64,000 bases of DNA from Flavobacterium endophyticum (GTDB taxonomy: Bacteria; Bacteroidota; Bacteroidia; Flavobacteriales; Flavobacteriaceae). The notes beneath the pieces are model-generated. The model saw only the letters and a program-made list of their open reading frames with translations, was not told the DNA's origin and did not search any database. This document shows positions 36,311-43,922 of the stretch, in pieces (position 1 is the first letter of the stretch; each line of letters opens with the position of its first letter). Made by a program: the position numbers and the translations under genes. The stretch covers positions 186,001 through 250,000 of the forward strand of contig NZ_RBLC01000001.1 in NCBI RefSeq assembly GCF_003634455.1. The letters are read 5' to 3'.

Positions 36311-36341
36311 AATATGATAGTTAATTTTCTTTTATTGGAAT

Positions 36342-36358
36342 CGAGTCTTTTAGACTCG
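36342..36358. promoter_or_regulatory. Inverted repeat at the transcription start of the alpha-oxoamine synthase gene
   Basis: CGAGTC-TTTTA-GACTCG, a perfect 6-bp palindrome arm pair. It lies 4-20 nt downstream of the minus-strand -7 element at 36363-36370, so it would overlap the start of transcription. It could be a repressor operator or a 5-prime RNA hairpin. Confidence 0.5.
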
Positions 36359-36362
36359 CGTG

Positions 36363-36370
36363 CAAAAATA
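36363..36370 (-). promoter_or_regulatory. -7 promoter element of the alpha-oxoamine synthase gene
   Basis: Minus strand TATTTTTG followed by CA, 52 nt upstream of the ATG at 36310. Confidence 0.55.
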
Positions 36371-36459
36371 AATATTTATACATTATTACGCTCCCGAAAG
36401 CTGATTTATTTTACCTGCAAATGTATTCTTTCCATCTACAGCCTGCTAGCTTCAAAAAT

Positions 36460-36489
36460 AAAACCGCTCCTGTGCAGGGGAGCGGTTTT
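36460..36489 (-). terminator. Rho-independent terminator of the GYF_2 gene 36551-37222
   Basis: AAAACCGCTCC/GGAGCGGTTTT stem. On the minus strand it ends in T-runs 60 bp after the stop at 36551. Confidence 0.65.
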
Positions 36490-36550
36490 CATTAGGGTTG
36501 GGTCAAACTTGTGGTATAAATGGAAATTTTTGGTTATTCTCTCTTAATGA

Positions 36551-37222
36551 TCAATCTTCTGCAGATGCTGTGTCAAGCCCATGCATTTCTGCTTTCAGCA
36601 GCTTGATTTCGTCTTTCCAGACTTCTATTTTTTTATTGGCAGCTTCTATTTCTTGCTGCCTGACATCCGACATCCTCAAAAACTGAAAGTACCTGGCACC
36701 CATAAGCTCTTGCTCTGCCGCTGCCAGATTTTGGTCTGCTATAGCAAGCTCAATCTCAATCTGCGCTATCCTTTTGGTTGATGCCTTTTTCTCTGCCAGC
36801 AACAAGGGCTGCTTTTCGGGCAAGGCTTGTACCGATACCACACGCTCTTGCATAAACAGCTCTTTTGATTCTTGAAGCTCATTATGGCTTCGCTGCTCGT
36901 CTTGCGTGATGGTGCTCGTAATGTAAAAACTATAAAACAGTATGCCAAAACCTAATAACAATCCCGCAGCTACAAAAAGCAGCAGGCGGTCCTTAAAAAA
37001 AGAAGCTGTTTCGTCATCTACCGATTCGCGGAACCCTCCTTCCCTCCTCTTCAAGCTTGTCCGAAACAGCTCTTTTAATTCTGGAATGCTTCTGGCTCTT
37101 GACCAGCGCTCCAATCCGAAAAACCAGACTAGAGTATCCCTGTCAATTCCTTTAGATTTCAAATCGTTGAGATCGAAAGGACCCAGATTTTGCTCCCCAT
37201 TATTTATGTAATACTTTTTCAT
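36551..37222 (-). CDS. GYF_2-domain membrane protein with coiled coil
   Basis: This 223-residue protein starts with a GYF_2 (DUF4339-like) domain at residues 1-52: KKYYINNGEQNLGPFDLNDL, then the conserved DTLVWFFGLERWSRA. A polar linker, one transmembrane helix at about 79-102, and a long Glu/Lys/Gln-rich coiled coil to the C-terminus (QIEIELAIADQNLAAAEQEL and beyond) follow. GYF-type domains bind proline-rich peptides in eukaryotes, and the bacterial role is unknown. The 110-residue protein at 37665 is a paralogue in the GYF part. The promoter at 37271-37278 carries the TTACGG palindrome described at 37300-37315. Confidence 0.8.
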   Translation of the reverse strand: MKKYYINNGEQNLGPFDLNDLKSKGIDRDTLVWFFGLERWSRARSIPELKELFRTSLKRREGGFRESVDDETASFFKDRLLLFVAAGLLLGFGILFYSFYITSTITQDEQRSHNELQESKELFMQERVVSVQALPEKQPLLLAEKKASTKRIAQIEIELAIADQNLAAAEQELMGARYFQFLRMSDVRQQEIEAANKKIEVWKDEIKLLKAEMHGLDTASAED

Positions 37223-37270
37223 AAAAGAATAGTGACTTCAAAATTGCAACCTGAGGCAGGCAACCTACAT

Positions 37271-37278
37271 CAAATGTA
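37271..37278 (-). promoter_or_regulatory. -7 element (TACATTTG) of the GYF_2 gene 36551-37222
   Basis: Perfect TAnnTTTG, 48 nt upstream of the ATG, with no TTG at the -33 distance. The palindrome 37300-37315 begins 21 nt upstream. Confidence 0.65.
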
Positions 37279-37299
37279 CTATCACAAAAACCGATTTCC

Positions 37300-37315
37300 T
37301 TACGGGTTTCCGTAA
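37300..37315. promoter_or_regulatory. TTACGG palindrome, copy 1 (candidate operator)
   Basis: TTACGG-GTTT-CCGTAA, preceded by CC on the plus strand. It lies 21 nt upstream of the TACATTTG element, in the -33 region. Its 38-bp surroundings are very similar to those of copy 2. Confidence 0.75.
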
Positions 37316-37448
37316 AAAGGCTTCTTTTTTGAAAAAATTATTTCTAGTAATGCCGAAAAGCTAGAAAGTACTGCTAAATGCTGCTTGTTCTTTTTATTTA
37401 TTTTCTCTTTTTCAATGCGAAACGTATAGTTGCATGATGTACAGCAAG

Positions 37449-37545
37449 AACAAAAAAACCGCCCGAAGGCGGTTTAATCTGGATTCGCATCACTATTATG
37501 GCAAGCTCTGCGTGTCCCAACTGTTAATCAAAATATACTTAACAC
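37449..37545 (-). ncRNA. Candidate small RNA between the two GYF_2 genes
   Basis: The 442-bp gap 37223-37664 holds no convincing protein gene. It contains a perfect minus-strand -7 element TATATTTG (37546-37553) with the TTACGG palindrome 21 nt upstream, and a strong terminator (AAACCGCC-CGAA-GGCGGTTT, 37456-37475) about 70-80 nt downstream. Together they define a transcript of roughly 85-95 nt. The only ATG inside would read straight through the terminator stem, so a non-coding RNA is the better reading. It could also be the 3-prime part of a longer transcript from the 37665-37997 gene. Confidence 0.5.
37456..37475 (-). terminator. Terminator of the candidate small RNA
   Basis: Eight-pair stem AAACCGCC/GGCGGTTT with a TTCG-type loop on the minus strand and seven T after the stem. 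Confidence 0.8.
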
Positions 37546-37553
37546 CAAATATA
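37546..37553 (-). promoter_or_regulatory. -7 element (TATATTTG) of the candidate small RNA
   Basis: Perfect TAnnTTTG on the minus strand, 21 nt from palindrome copy 2, with no downstream protein gene for 320 bp. Confidence 0.6.
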
Positions 37554-37574
37554 AAGTCCTAAGTTGCTCTTTCC

Positions 37575-37590
37575 TTACGGCTATCCGTAA
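37575..37590. promoter_or_regulatory. TTACGG palindrome, copy 2 (candidate operator)
   Basis: TTACGG-CTAT-CCGTAA, 21 nt upstream of TATATTTG. The flanks on both sides (TTTCC before, AAAAG and TTTCTTTTTTGA after) resemble copy 1. Confidence 0.75.
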
Positions 37591-37664
37591 AAGCGTTTCT
37601 TTTTTGATAAATAGTTTGACAGATGGGAAGAATACGTATTTATTGAAGTCCAAAAGACCTGTAT

Positions 37665-37997
37665 TTATAAGCTAAGACGCATGAAAAAGAAAATAATCGT
37701 GCCCGCAAATACAAGCACAAAGAGCAGTAAAAATTTATCGATATGTTTTAGGAAAAAAGATTCTTCTTTTTCCATCTTGGCAATATAATAATTCTCCAGT
37801 CCTTGTCGGCCCGTCAGTTCGTGACGCGGAAGGCTGTTAAACAGTACATGAAGTTCTCTGATGTCTTTTGCCGGCGTCCAGCCGTCTAGCCCTATAAACC
37901 ATACCATCGTTTCCTGTGTAATCTTGTGGTCTTTTAAGTCTTCGAGGCTAAAAGGGCCCAAATTTTCGTTACCCCTGTTCAGATAATACTTCTTCAT
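37665..37997 (-). CDS. GYF_2-domain tail-anchored protein
   Basis: This 110-residue paralogue of the preceding protein has a GYF_2 domain at residues 1-52 (KKYYLNRGNENLGPFSLEDL, then TMVWFIGLDGWTPAKDI). A short linker and a single C-terminal helix (FLLLFVLVFAGTIIFFF) follow. The domain would face the cytosol with a tail anchor in the inner membrane (inference). It has no coiled coil, unlike the 223-residue paralogue. Its promoter at 38041 carries the same palindrome at the same distance. Confidence 0.78.
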   Translation of the reverse strand: MKKYYLNRGNENLGPFSLEDLKDHKITQETMVWFIGLDGWTPAKDIRELHVLFNSLPRHELTGRQGLENYYIAKMEKEESFFLKHIDKFLLLFVLVFAGTIIFFFMRLSL

Positions 37998-38040
37998 GGT
38001 TTACAATTTACAATCTATATCGCTTTTTGTTACATAACGC

Positions 38041-38048
38041 CAAAAATA
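38041..38048 (-). promoter_or_regulatory. -7 element (TATTTTTG) of the 37665-37997 gene
   Basis: Perfect TAnnTTTG, 43 nt upstream of the ATG at 37997, with no -33 TTG. Palindrome copy 3 begins 21 nt upstream. Confidence 0.65.
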
Positions 38049-38069
38049 GCCGTCAAAAAAACAATTCCC

Positions 38070-38085
38070 TTACGGATTCCCGTAA
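38070..38085. promoter_or_regulatory. TTACGG palindrome, copy 3 (candidate operator)
   Basis: TTACGG-ATTC-CCGTAA, 21 nt upstream of the TATTTTTG element. Confidence 0.75.
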
Positions 38086-38125
38086 ATCTTATTATTTTTT
38101 TTATTTGTGTTACAAATTAGTAAAT

Positions 38126-38152
38126 AAAAAAACCCGAAGCAATGCTTCGGGC
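38126..38152 (-). terminator. Terminator after the PH-domain gene
   Basis: CCCGAAGC/GCTTCGGG stem with seven T on the minus strand, 35 bp after the stop at 38187. Confidence 0.8.
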
Positions 38153-38186
38153 TATTATTTTTCTTAAAAAAGCAATTACTCTTTTC

Positions 38187-38567
38187 TTACTTTAACACAT
38201 GGTGCGCCAATACTTTTTGCACTTCATATACGTTCACCGACTTGTTGAACTGCTTCTTGATACTCGGGTTGGCTTCGCTAGATACCCAGATTTTTAATTC
38301 GGCATCCAATTCAAAAGTACCTGCCGTTTCTACGCTAAAGCGACTGATGGCTTTATAAGCGATTGACTTGTATTCGGTCTTGCTTCCTGTAAGTCCTTGT
38401 TTGTCAATCAAGATCAATCTCTTGGTCGTAAAGATAAAGGTGTCGCGGATCAGCTTAAAGCCCAGCTCGATGTTCTCATCGTCCGTTAGCAGCTGTCCGT
38501 ATTTCTTTTGAAGTTCCTCTTGGCTCACCGCACCTGCGTTGCCCAATAAAGCAGAAAATAATCCCAT
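38187..38567 (-). CDS. Bacterial PH-domain protein
   Basis: This 126-residue soluble protein matches the bPH_1 (former DUF1696) pattern: a leading helix (SQEELQKKYGQLLTDDENIEL), then RDTFIFTTKRLILIDKQGLTG and YKSIAYKAISRFSVETAG, and a C-terminal helix. Members are small cytosolic proteins forming oligomeric rings, with no established function. It starts 28 bp after the 38596-39141 lipoprotein gene, within one minus-strand unit. Confidence 0.85.
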   Translation of the reverse strand: MGLFSALLGNAGAVSQEELQKKYGQLLTDDENIELGFKLIRDTFIFTTKRLILIDKQGLTGSKTEYKSIAYKAISRFSVETAGTFELDAELKIWVSSEANPSIKKQFNKSVNVYEVQKVLAHHVLK

Positions 38568-38595
38568 TGTTGTATGTATTTGAGTTACGTTAAAT

Positions 38596-39141
38596 TTATT
38601 CTGTTACAGTCATCAGTGCCTTCTCGATCTTTTTGTCGGCACCAAATTCATCATGATAGGCTTTCGTAGCGGCATCAGGAGCATCGGTTACCGTAATCTC
38701 GGCCTTTTCTTCTTTCAGGCCTTTTGGATCGGTATCATAAATAATGCCTCTTGACTTTTTTCGCAGCTTTCCCTGCGCATCAATCACGATCGTGCCAATA
38801 TAATACGACTTGCCTGCTTCGGGAACCGCAATGTTCGCATAGCCGATCGGAAGGTTGATCGAGCCATAAGGCGTATAGATGTATTTTACAAAATGATTGC
38901 CTTTTGGCAGCTTCATGACCAGCAGTCCGTGTTCGGACAGTTTATACGACAGCACTCCTTTCTCATTTTCGTCAAAATAAATCTTGGCATTTTTGGTCAC
39001 GTCCTTGCCTTCGTTTAAGATCTTGATTTCACCCAAAATGATGGTTTCGGACTCCGAAAGCGCGTCCGATTTCGACAGTCTTCCCGTACTGCAGGAAGCC
39101 AGCAGAGCGGTAAAGCACAGCAAGAGGATGTATTTTTTCAT
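38596..39141 (-). CDS. Lipoprotein of unknown function
   Basis: This 181-residue protein has a lipoprotein signal (MKKYILLLCFTALLASCSTG, Cys17). The mature part is beta-rich: GEIKILNEGKDVTKNAKIYFDEN suggests a carboxypeptidase-regulatory-like or PEGA-like sandwich, and a later FVKYIYTPYGSINLPIGYANI follows. No catalytic motif is visible. It sits between the phosphoesterase and the PH-domain gene. Confidence 0.7.
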   Translation of the reverse strand: MKKYILLLCFTALLASCSTGRLSKSDALSESETIILGEIKILNEGKDVTKNAKIYFDENEKGVLSYKLSEHGLLVMKLPKGNHFVKYIYTPYGSINLPIGYANIAVPEAGKSYYIGTIVIDAQGKLRKKSRGIIYDTDPKGLKEEKAEITVTDAPDAATKAYHDEFGADKKIEKALMTVTE

Positions 39142-39207
39142 GGCAGAATATTTCCGCTAAGGTACGAGTATTTGTTTACAATTCCTCCTTTTTCAGTACC
39201 CTCCAGG

Positions 39208-40497
39208 CTATAACTTTGTCTTCCTGCCGAGGTCATCAACAGCATATTCTTTCCCTTGTTCGATAAGCAGTCCTAGGGTCTTGCCGCTGCTTTTTTCGGT
39301 TCCGTGCTTTACGTCAATCTTAAAAACCCTGCCCTCATAATCGGCGGTAATCTCATCGACAACCGAATGTCCGATGACCAGCTTTTCGCCTCCATAATAG
39401 CGCAGCACGCCTTCCAGCTCTTCTTGCGAAGGCTTGTGCGTAGGCGCATTAGAAGGGTCATTAAAGAAATAGACCGCGCGGTAGAGCATAGTGAGCGACA
39501 GGCTCCTGTCCCAATACGGACTGTAATACGAACTGAGCACCAGCGCTTCGCGTGGGTTCTCCAGCTTTTGGTCAGGATAGACTCCATAGTATTTTCTGGC
39601 AATGGCGTTCATTTCCGAAAACGACAGCTTTTCAGCGACATGCTTCGTATTCAGTCCGGCGTGCACAAAAAGGTAGGGACCGATCTTTTCCGCTACGTTT
39701 TTGGTACGGAGCCACTTTCCCAATTCTGAATCGGCAGAAAACAGCCGCCGTAATCCTTGGTCCCAGCGCGTCGTCTCGGCAATGCGTTTGGCAGCTTCCA
39801 TATATTTGAAATCGCAGTACGATACGTCACCGTAAAGATTCATGATTTCGTGATTGCCCAAGATATAATGCACCTTGCCGCCCGCTTTTTCGGCTTCTTG
39901 TTCCAGCCTGTAGATCAGCCATAGTACCTGCGTGGTATTCTTGCCGCGGTCTACAAAATCCCCGTCGAGTACCAGATGTCCTTTGCCGAATGTCCAGCGG
40001 TACTGCTTGTCCATCACGCCGTTGGCCATCAGAAAACTATAAAAGCCATCAAAGTTGCCTTCAATATCCGAAATAGCGAGCAGCTTTTCGGGAAGCGGAA
40101 ACTGATCCGGACCCGTTGCATAACTATTCCGAAGGCTAACGCTGAATTCATCGTTGTCTGCATTAGCTGCTTTTACGATTACGCTGCGCGAACTGTCAAG
40201 CGGTTCTACATACAGACTGTTCGTGCTATCCACTCGATAGATGGTGTCACCAAACACATAAGGTCCGTCTTCGCCGTCTAGCTTGGTCTCGAAGATTTCG
40301 TTGTGCTTAAAGCCGAACTCCTTGTCGTCGCGCCAAAGCGCATTCAGTCCCGACCAGTAATAGATATAGGTTCCCTCCCGCTCGTCAATGTCGGAATAGC
40401 CAAAATACAGTGTGGTGCCGACCCAGTAGCCCAGCACGACGATAGCCGTCCATTTTATAATTTTTTTTGCTCGTTTTTTGAATTTTGATGATAGCAT
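39208..40497 (-). CDS. Membrane-anchored calcineurin-like metallophosphoesterase
   Basis: This 429-residue protein has an N-terminal transmembrane anchor (IIKWTAIVVLGYWVGTTLYF) and a periplasm-facing phosphoesterase domain. Metal motifs are LDGDFVDRGKN (GDxVDRG), ILGNHEIMNL (GNHE), LFVHAGLNT and VIGHSVVDE. The first motif reads SDIEGN where most relatives have D-x-H. The histidine position is Glu, which may alter one metal site. Shewanella-like Ser/Thr phosphatases are the closest type I can name. GC content is visibly higher than in neighbouring AT-rich parts. Confidence 0.82.
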   Translation of the reverse strand: MLSSKFKKRAKKIIKWTAIVVLGYWVGTTLYFGYSDIDEREGTYIYYWSGLNALWRDDKEFGFKHNEIFETKLDGEDGPYVFGDTIYRVDSTNSLYVEPLDSSRSVIVKAANADNDEFSVSLRNSYATGPDQFPLPEKLLAISDIEGNFDGFYSFLMANGVMDKQYRWTFGKGHLVLDGDFVDRGKNTTQVLWLIYRLEQEAEKAGGKVHYILGNHEIMNLYGDVSYCDFKYMEAAKRIAETTRWDQGLRRLFSADSELGKWLRTKNVAEKIGPYLFVHAGLNTKHVAEKLSFSEMNAIARKYYGVYPDQKLENPREALVLSSYYSPYWDRSLSLTMLYRAVYFFNDPSNAPTHKPSQEELEGVLRYYGGEKLVIGHSVVDEITADYEGRVFKIDVKHGTEKSSGKTLGLLIEQGKEYAVDDLGRKTKL

Positions 40498-40586
40498 GAT
40501 TGCTAATTTTAGTGTTATTTTTTGGACATACGAATCCTATCCGAGCCTTTGGGGCTCAGCAATTAGTATGGCAGTACGGTCGGGGA

Positions 40587-40793
40587 TTAGTCTTCCTGGT
40601 ATTCCAGCAGATCGCCAGGCTGGCAGTCAAGTGCCTTGCAGAGCGCTTCCAAGGTCGAAAGCTTTAAGGCCTTGGCCTTGCCTGTCTTTAGCACCGACAG
40701 GTTGCCCTGCGTGATGCCGATCTTTTCGGCCAGTTCTTGCGACTGCATCTTGCGCCTCGCCAGCATGATATCGATGTTGATGATGATGGCCAT
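40587..40793 (-). CDS. XRE-family transcriptional regulator (YozG-like)
   Basis: This 68-residue protein is essentially one Cro/CI-type helix-turn-helix: MLARRKMQSQELAEKIGITQ, then NLSVLKTGKAKALKLSTLEALCKALDCQPGDLLEY. It starts 3 bp after the DUF2975 gene. DUF2975 membrane protein plus a small XRE regulator is a recurrent pair, suggesting that the membrane protein modulates the regulator or that they regulate each other. An inverted repeat at 41333-41351 is the likely operator. Confidence 0.9.
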   Translation of the reverse strand: MAIIINIDIMLARRKMQSQELAEKIGITQGNLSVLKTGKAKALKLSTLEALCKALDCQPGDLLEYQED

Positions 40794-40796
40794 TCG

Positions 40797-41297
40797 TTAT
40801 ATGGTTAGTTCGGTTTGAGACTGCAGCTCATAACCTTCTTTAAAATAGGCCAGCATAAAATAGATCACGATGCCCAGCACGAGGTGCAGTACTATATAGG
40901 AGTCGTTTCTTGCATAGGCTTCGTCCTGAAACTGCAAAAAGCCGAGCAATAACAGTAAAGGCACTGCCAGCACGTTAAGCAGGGCAAAGCACTTGAGCCA
41001 GGCAATGACCTCTTGATTAAAGGTGATTTCAGAACTCATGCCATGGAAAATCTTGCACAAGAAAAACGTAAAGACGGCATAGAAAGCCAAATAAAACAGT
41101 GCCATGCCCAAGTTGGCAAAATTGGCGCTGGCAACCAGCGCACCACCCTTAAATGGAATCTCGATCTGCTTTATGCCTGTAGCTCCCGAAAAGTAAGCAA
41201 AGGCAGCATAACCCAGGTTCAACAATTGCAGGGCAAAAGCAATAAAGCAGCCGTGTACCAGCAGCCGCGAAAGCGAATTTTTTCCGATGAGTTTCAT
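40797..41297 (-). CDS. DUF2975-family membrane protein
   Basis: This 166-residue protein has four hydrophobic helices (about 10-35, 52-82, 101-125 and 133-152) in the DUF2975 pattern, ending ELQSQTELTI. Function is unknown, but the family is regularly paired with the XRE regulator that follows by 3 bp here. It is transcribed from a TATTTTTG promoter at 41319-41326. Confidence 0.85.
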   Translation of the reverse strand: MKLIGKNSLSRLLVHGCFIAFALQLLNLGYAAFAYFSGATGIKQIEIPFKGGALVASANFANLGMALFYLAFYAVFTFFLCKIFHGMSSEITFNQEVIAWLKCFALLNVLAVPLLLLLGFLQFQDEAYARNDSYIVLHLVLGIVIYFMLAYFKEGYELQSQTELTI

Positions 41298-41318
41298 TTG
41301 CGATAGAATTTATTACCG

Positions 41319-41326
41319 CAAAAATA
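41319..41326 (-). promoter_or_regulatory. -7 promoter element of the DUF2975-XRE operon
   Basis: Minus strand TATTTTTG followed by CGG, 21 nt upstream of the ATG at 41297. Confidence 0.6.
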
Positions 41327-41332
41327 GAATAA

Positions 41333-41351
41333 TTTACCGTATTAAGGTAAA
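41333..41351. promoter_or_regulatory. Candidate XRE operator
   Basis: TTTACC-N7-GGTAAA inverted repeat lying between the -7 and -33 regions of the DUF2975-XRE promoter, the usual place for an autorepressor. Its arms differ from the TTACGG palindrome. Confidence 0.55.
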
Positions 41352-41391
41352 TTTATTTCGTATTGGAGTAAAATTTAACATTTTACGCTTA

Positions 41392-41892
41392 CTAAAGTGC
41401 TTCGAGTAAAACTGTCATTTCTGTTTGGACTTTCGGGTCTTTTGATTTTGCGGTTATGGTTCGCAGTACGGCTTCTATAAAAGCGATTTCATCTTCGTGC
41501 CTATCGTCCAATTGATCAAGGTTTATTGTTTTTCCGTCGTTCGTGTGGGCTTCTATAGATGACAGCATTCCGTTACCATGCAGCGTGCGTTGTTGCGGAG
41601 CCCTATCGATGGCATTAAAAAGGTTCAGGATCTCCGTAAGCGAGGTTTCATCAAGAGGCACGGTTTGGCTATCTGACGGATGGTTCTTCACATCGGCAGA
41701 CGCTGCTACTACGCTATTCAGGTTCTTAACCTCGGCAACCCCTTTTTTGCTATTGATGGTAATCTGTTTGGGATATTTGGCATGGCTTAGGTTGATGATG
41801 ATGGTTGAAACGCTGGCGAGTTCTTCTTTTCGCTGCTCTTTTTGGGAGCAGGAAATACAGGTTAGCAATAAGAGGAAAAGTATGTTTTTCAT
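41392..41892 (-). CDS. Lipoprotein of unknown function
   Basis: This 166-residue protein has a lipoprotein signal (MKNILFLLLLTCISCSQ, Cys15). The mature domain is built of SVSTIIINLSHAKYPKQITI and later GMLSSIEAHTNDGKTINLDQLDDRHEDEIAFIEAVL, typical of small envelope lipoproteins. It starts 23 bp after the stop of the dCTP-deaminase-type gene, so it could be read from the same transcript. Its base composition is more GC-rich and resembles the 44.4-44.9 kb gene rather than the deaminase. Confidence 0.68.
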   Translation of the reverse strand: MKNILFLLLLTCISCSQKEQRKEELASVSTIIINLSHAKYPKQITINSKKGVAEVKNLNSVVAASADVKNHPSDSQTVPLDETSLTEILNLFNAIDRAPQQRTLHGNGMLSSIEAHTNDGKTINLDQLDDRHEDEIAFIEAVLRTITAKSKDPKVQTEMTVLLEAL

Positions 41893-41915
41893 AATTTATC
41901 TATTATCTTTAAAAT

Positions 41916-43922
41916 TTAGGCTTTACTTTTTAACCCTCTTTCTATTAAATCAATAATGTCTTCATTTGTTATTCCCTCTGTTTTTTCTTTTAAATAATCC
42001 TTAACAAATTGAGAATCAATTTTTTTTAAAACATTTTTAAACTGTATGCCTATGCCATTTTTAGGATTAATATTTAATGTCATTGAAATTTCATCCTTAT
42101 AAGCAAGGAAAGGCTCATATAATTTATGATATACTGTACCTATAGCTCCAGAAAAAGGAATCATTTTTGGTCTTTTATCCATATCCCCTCCTTTTAATAT
42201 TTGATCATTTGAAATTCCTGGATATGGGTCTATAAAATAAATTTTCCTTATCCCTAATTGATAAGCTTTTTTTGAGCATAATTCGCAAGGACTTGCCGTA
42301 GTAAACAAGGATCCATTCACAACCCCTTGCCCTCCAAGTTTAGTAATTTGTAGCATCGCATTTTCTTCTGCATGTAAGGATCTCGTATGTACTTGATTTG
42401 CTTCTCCTTCATAATGATTGTGGATCGTTTTAAAACAGAAAGAACAGTTTTTACCATTTAAATCTTCTTTATTTTGTTTTAACGAATCATTAAAATAATC
42501 AATTAATACCGCTTTGAAATTACCTAACTTTTCATTTTTATATTTGAAATTTGATAAATTTGAAACTATTCCCTTTTCAAAATCACTATAATGTACACTT
42601 TTGTTAAGTTCTTTTTCATCTCCAAAATAGTCTTCAACACTTCTTAAATTACAAGGAGTATGCCCTTTGGCTACATCATTCCATCCGCAAGACATAAGAT
42701 AATAGTTTACGTCAGTAATAACAGCTCCGACCTTTCTCGAGATACAGCCAGAATTTAATTTTGCCGTATTGGCAATTTGCATACTTCTTTCAAGAGAACT
42801 GGGCGTTATTAATCCAGGCTGCTGAATAAGAGCTATAAATTTCATTAACTGTTCTTCACGAACTAAAAAACCATTTTTATTTACATTCGTATTATCAGTA
42901 AATTTTTTTATTTGATTCTTTTTAAGATTAAATATATGATAATCACTTTTTTGTATGCAATTTTCTACATCAGGGGATGAAAATTTACCACTTGCAAAAT
43001 CATTAGTTTTATATTCAGTTTCGTCCAACTCTAATAGTTTTTTTACAACTTTATCTCTCTCAATATCATCTTTTATTTTGTTCTTTAAACGAAATTCTAT
43101 TCTTCCTTTTGCATTATTTAAAACATCTTTCGTAGCAAGCATGTAAAAAGCCGAATATCTTTCTTTAAAAAACATAATCTCTAAAGAATTTCTTAGTGAA
43201 TCAATTACAATTTTTGTCGGTTTGTTACCATTAAAATCCTTACGTGCTTTCACCAATTTATTAATTAATAATGCTATAGAAAAAATACTGTCGATATTAA
43301 CATGCTCATCATCTAAGGGATCTCCATTGCTCCTTATATTACATGAAACAGAATGTAACAAGCGTGTTCTCCTATAATATCCATGATTTTCTAATAATTC
43401 GAAAATCTTCTTTGATAAATTTTTAAAATTACCTTCAAAATATAAATCATTTAATTTTTTTAAATCAGGTACTGAATTTATTGATTCAAACTTTTTTAAT
43501 TCTCTAATTTTCTTTATTGTATCTTTATATTCCTTGTCTAGCTTTTGAATTTCTTTCAATATTTCACTTACAGCCTTGCCGTTATTATCTGTTTTTGATT
43601 CTCTAAAAAATTTTCTAAATAAGCTCTTCATTTTGGAATAGTCCCCTCCATATCTATGTAATATATAAAAAAGGAGCACACTTTTATATTTAATTACTTC
43701 AAATGGTTGCCAATTACCCTTATGGGATAAAAAAGATTTTGTAATCTCATATTTTCTTCTAAATATCACATCATCAAATTCACTTTCTTTTCTTAAACCT
43801 TTCAATGATTGAAAATCTTTTGATAAAAATTCAGATATCATTGTACATCCAGACCCGGTCCTTCCAGTAATACCAATTAACGTAAATTCTTTTCTTAATG
43901 AATATAAATTATCTAGCTTCAT
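41916..43922 (-). CDS. Anti-phage dCTP/dCMP deaminase (AvcD/DCD-type architecture)
   Basis: This 668-residue two-domain protein has an N-terminal P-loop domain with GITGRTGSGCT at residues 17-27 and a C-terminal zinc cytidine-deaminase domain. In the latter, HAE (517-519) and PCELC (545-549) give the His/Glu and Cys-Cys zinc ligands and the catalytic Glu. Extra CSFC and CNLR cysteines lie upstream. This kinase-like plus deaminase fusion is that of anti-phage dCTP deaminases (DCD, AvcD), which deplete dC nucleotides upon infection. The middle is long and Lys/Asn-rich. The gene is strikingly AT-rich compared with both neighbours, suggesting recent acquisition. Its promoter (44019-44026) carries TTACGG palindrome copy 4. 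Confidence 0.82.
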   Translation of the reverse strand: MKLDNLYSLRKEFTLIGITGRTGSGCTMISEFLSKDFQSLKGLRKESEFDDVIFRRKYEITKSFLSHKGNWQPFEVIKYKSVLLFYILHRYGGDYSKMKSLFRKFFRESKTDNNGKAVSEILKEIQKLDKEYKDTIKKIRELKKFESINSVPDLKKLNDLYFEGNFKNLSKKIFELLENHGYYRRTRLLHSVSCNIRSNGDPLDDEHVNIDSIFSIALLINKLVKARKDFNGNKPTKIVIDSLRNSLEIMFFKERYSAFYMLATKDVLNNAKGRIEFRLKNKIKDDIERDKVVKKLLELDETEYKTNDFASGKFSSPDVENCIQKSDYHIFNLKKNQIKKFTDNTNVNKNGFLVREEQLMKFIALIQQPGLITPSSLERSMQIANTAKLNSGCISRKVGAVITDVNYYLMSCGWNDVAKGHTPCNLRSVEDYFGDEKELNKSVHYSDFEKGIVSNLSNFKYKNEKLGNFKAVLIDYFNDSLKQNKEDLNGKNCSFCFKTIHNHYEGEANQVHTRSLHAEENAMLQITKLGGQGVVNGSLFTTASPCELCSKKAYQLGIRKIYFIDPYPGISNDQILKGGDMDKRPKMIPFSGAIGTVYHKLYEPFLAYKDEISMTLNINPKNGIGIQFKNVLKKIDSQFVKDYLKEKTEGITNEDIIDLIERGLKSKA

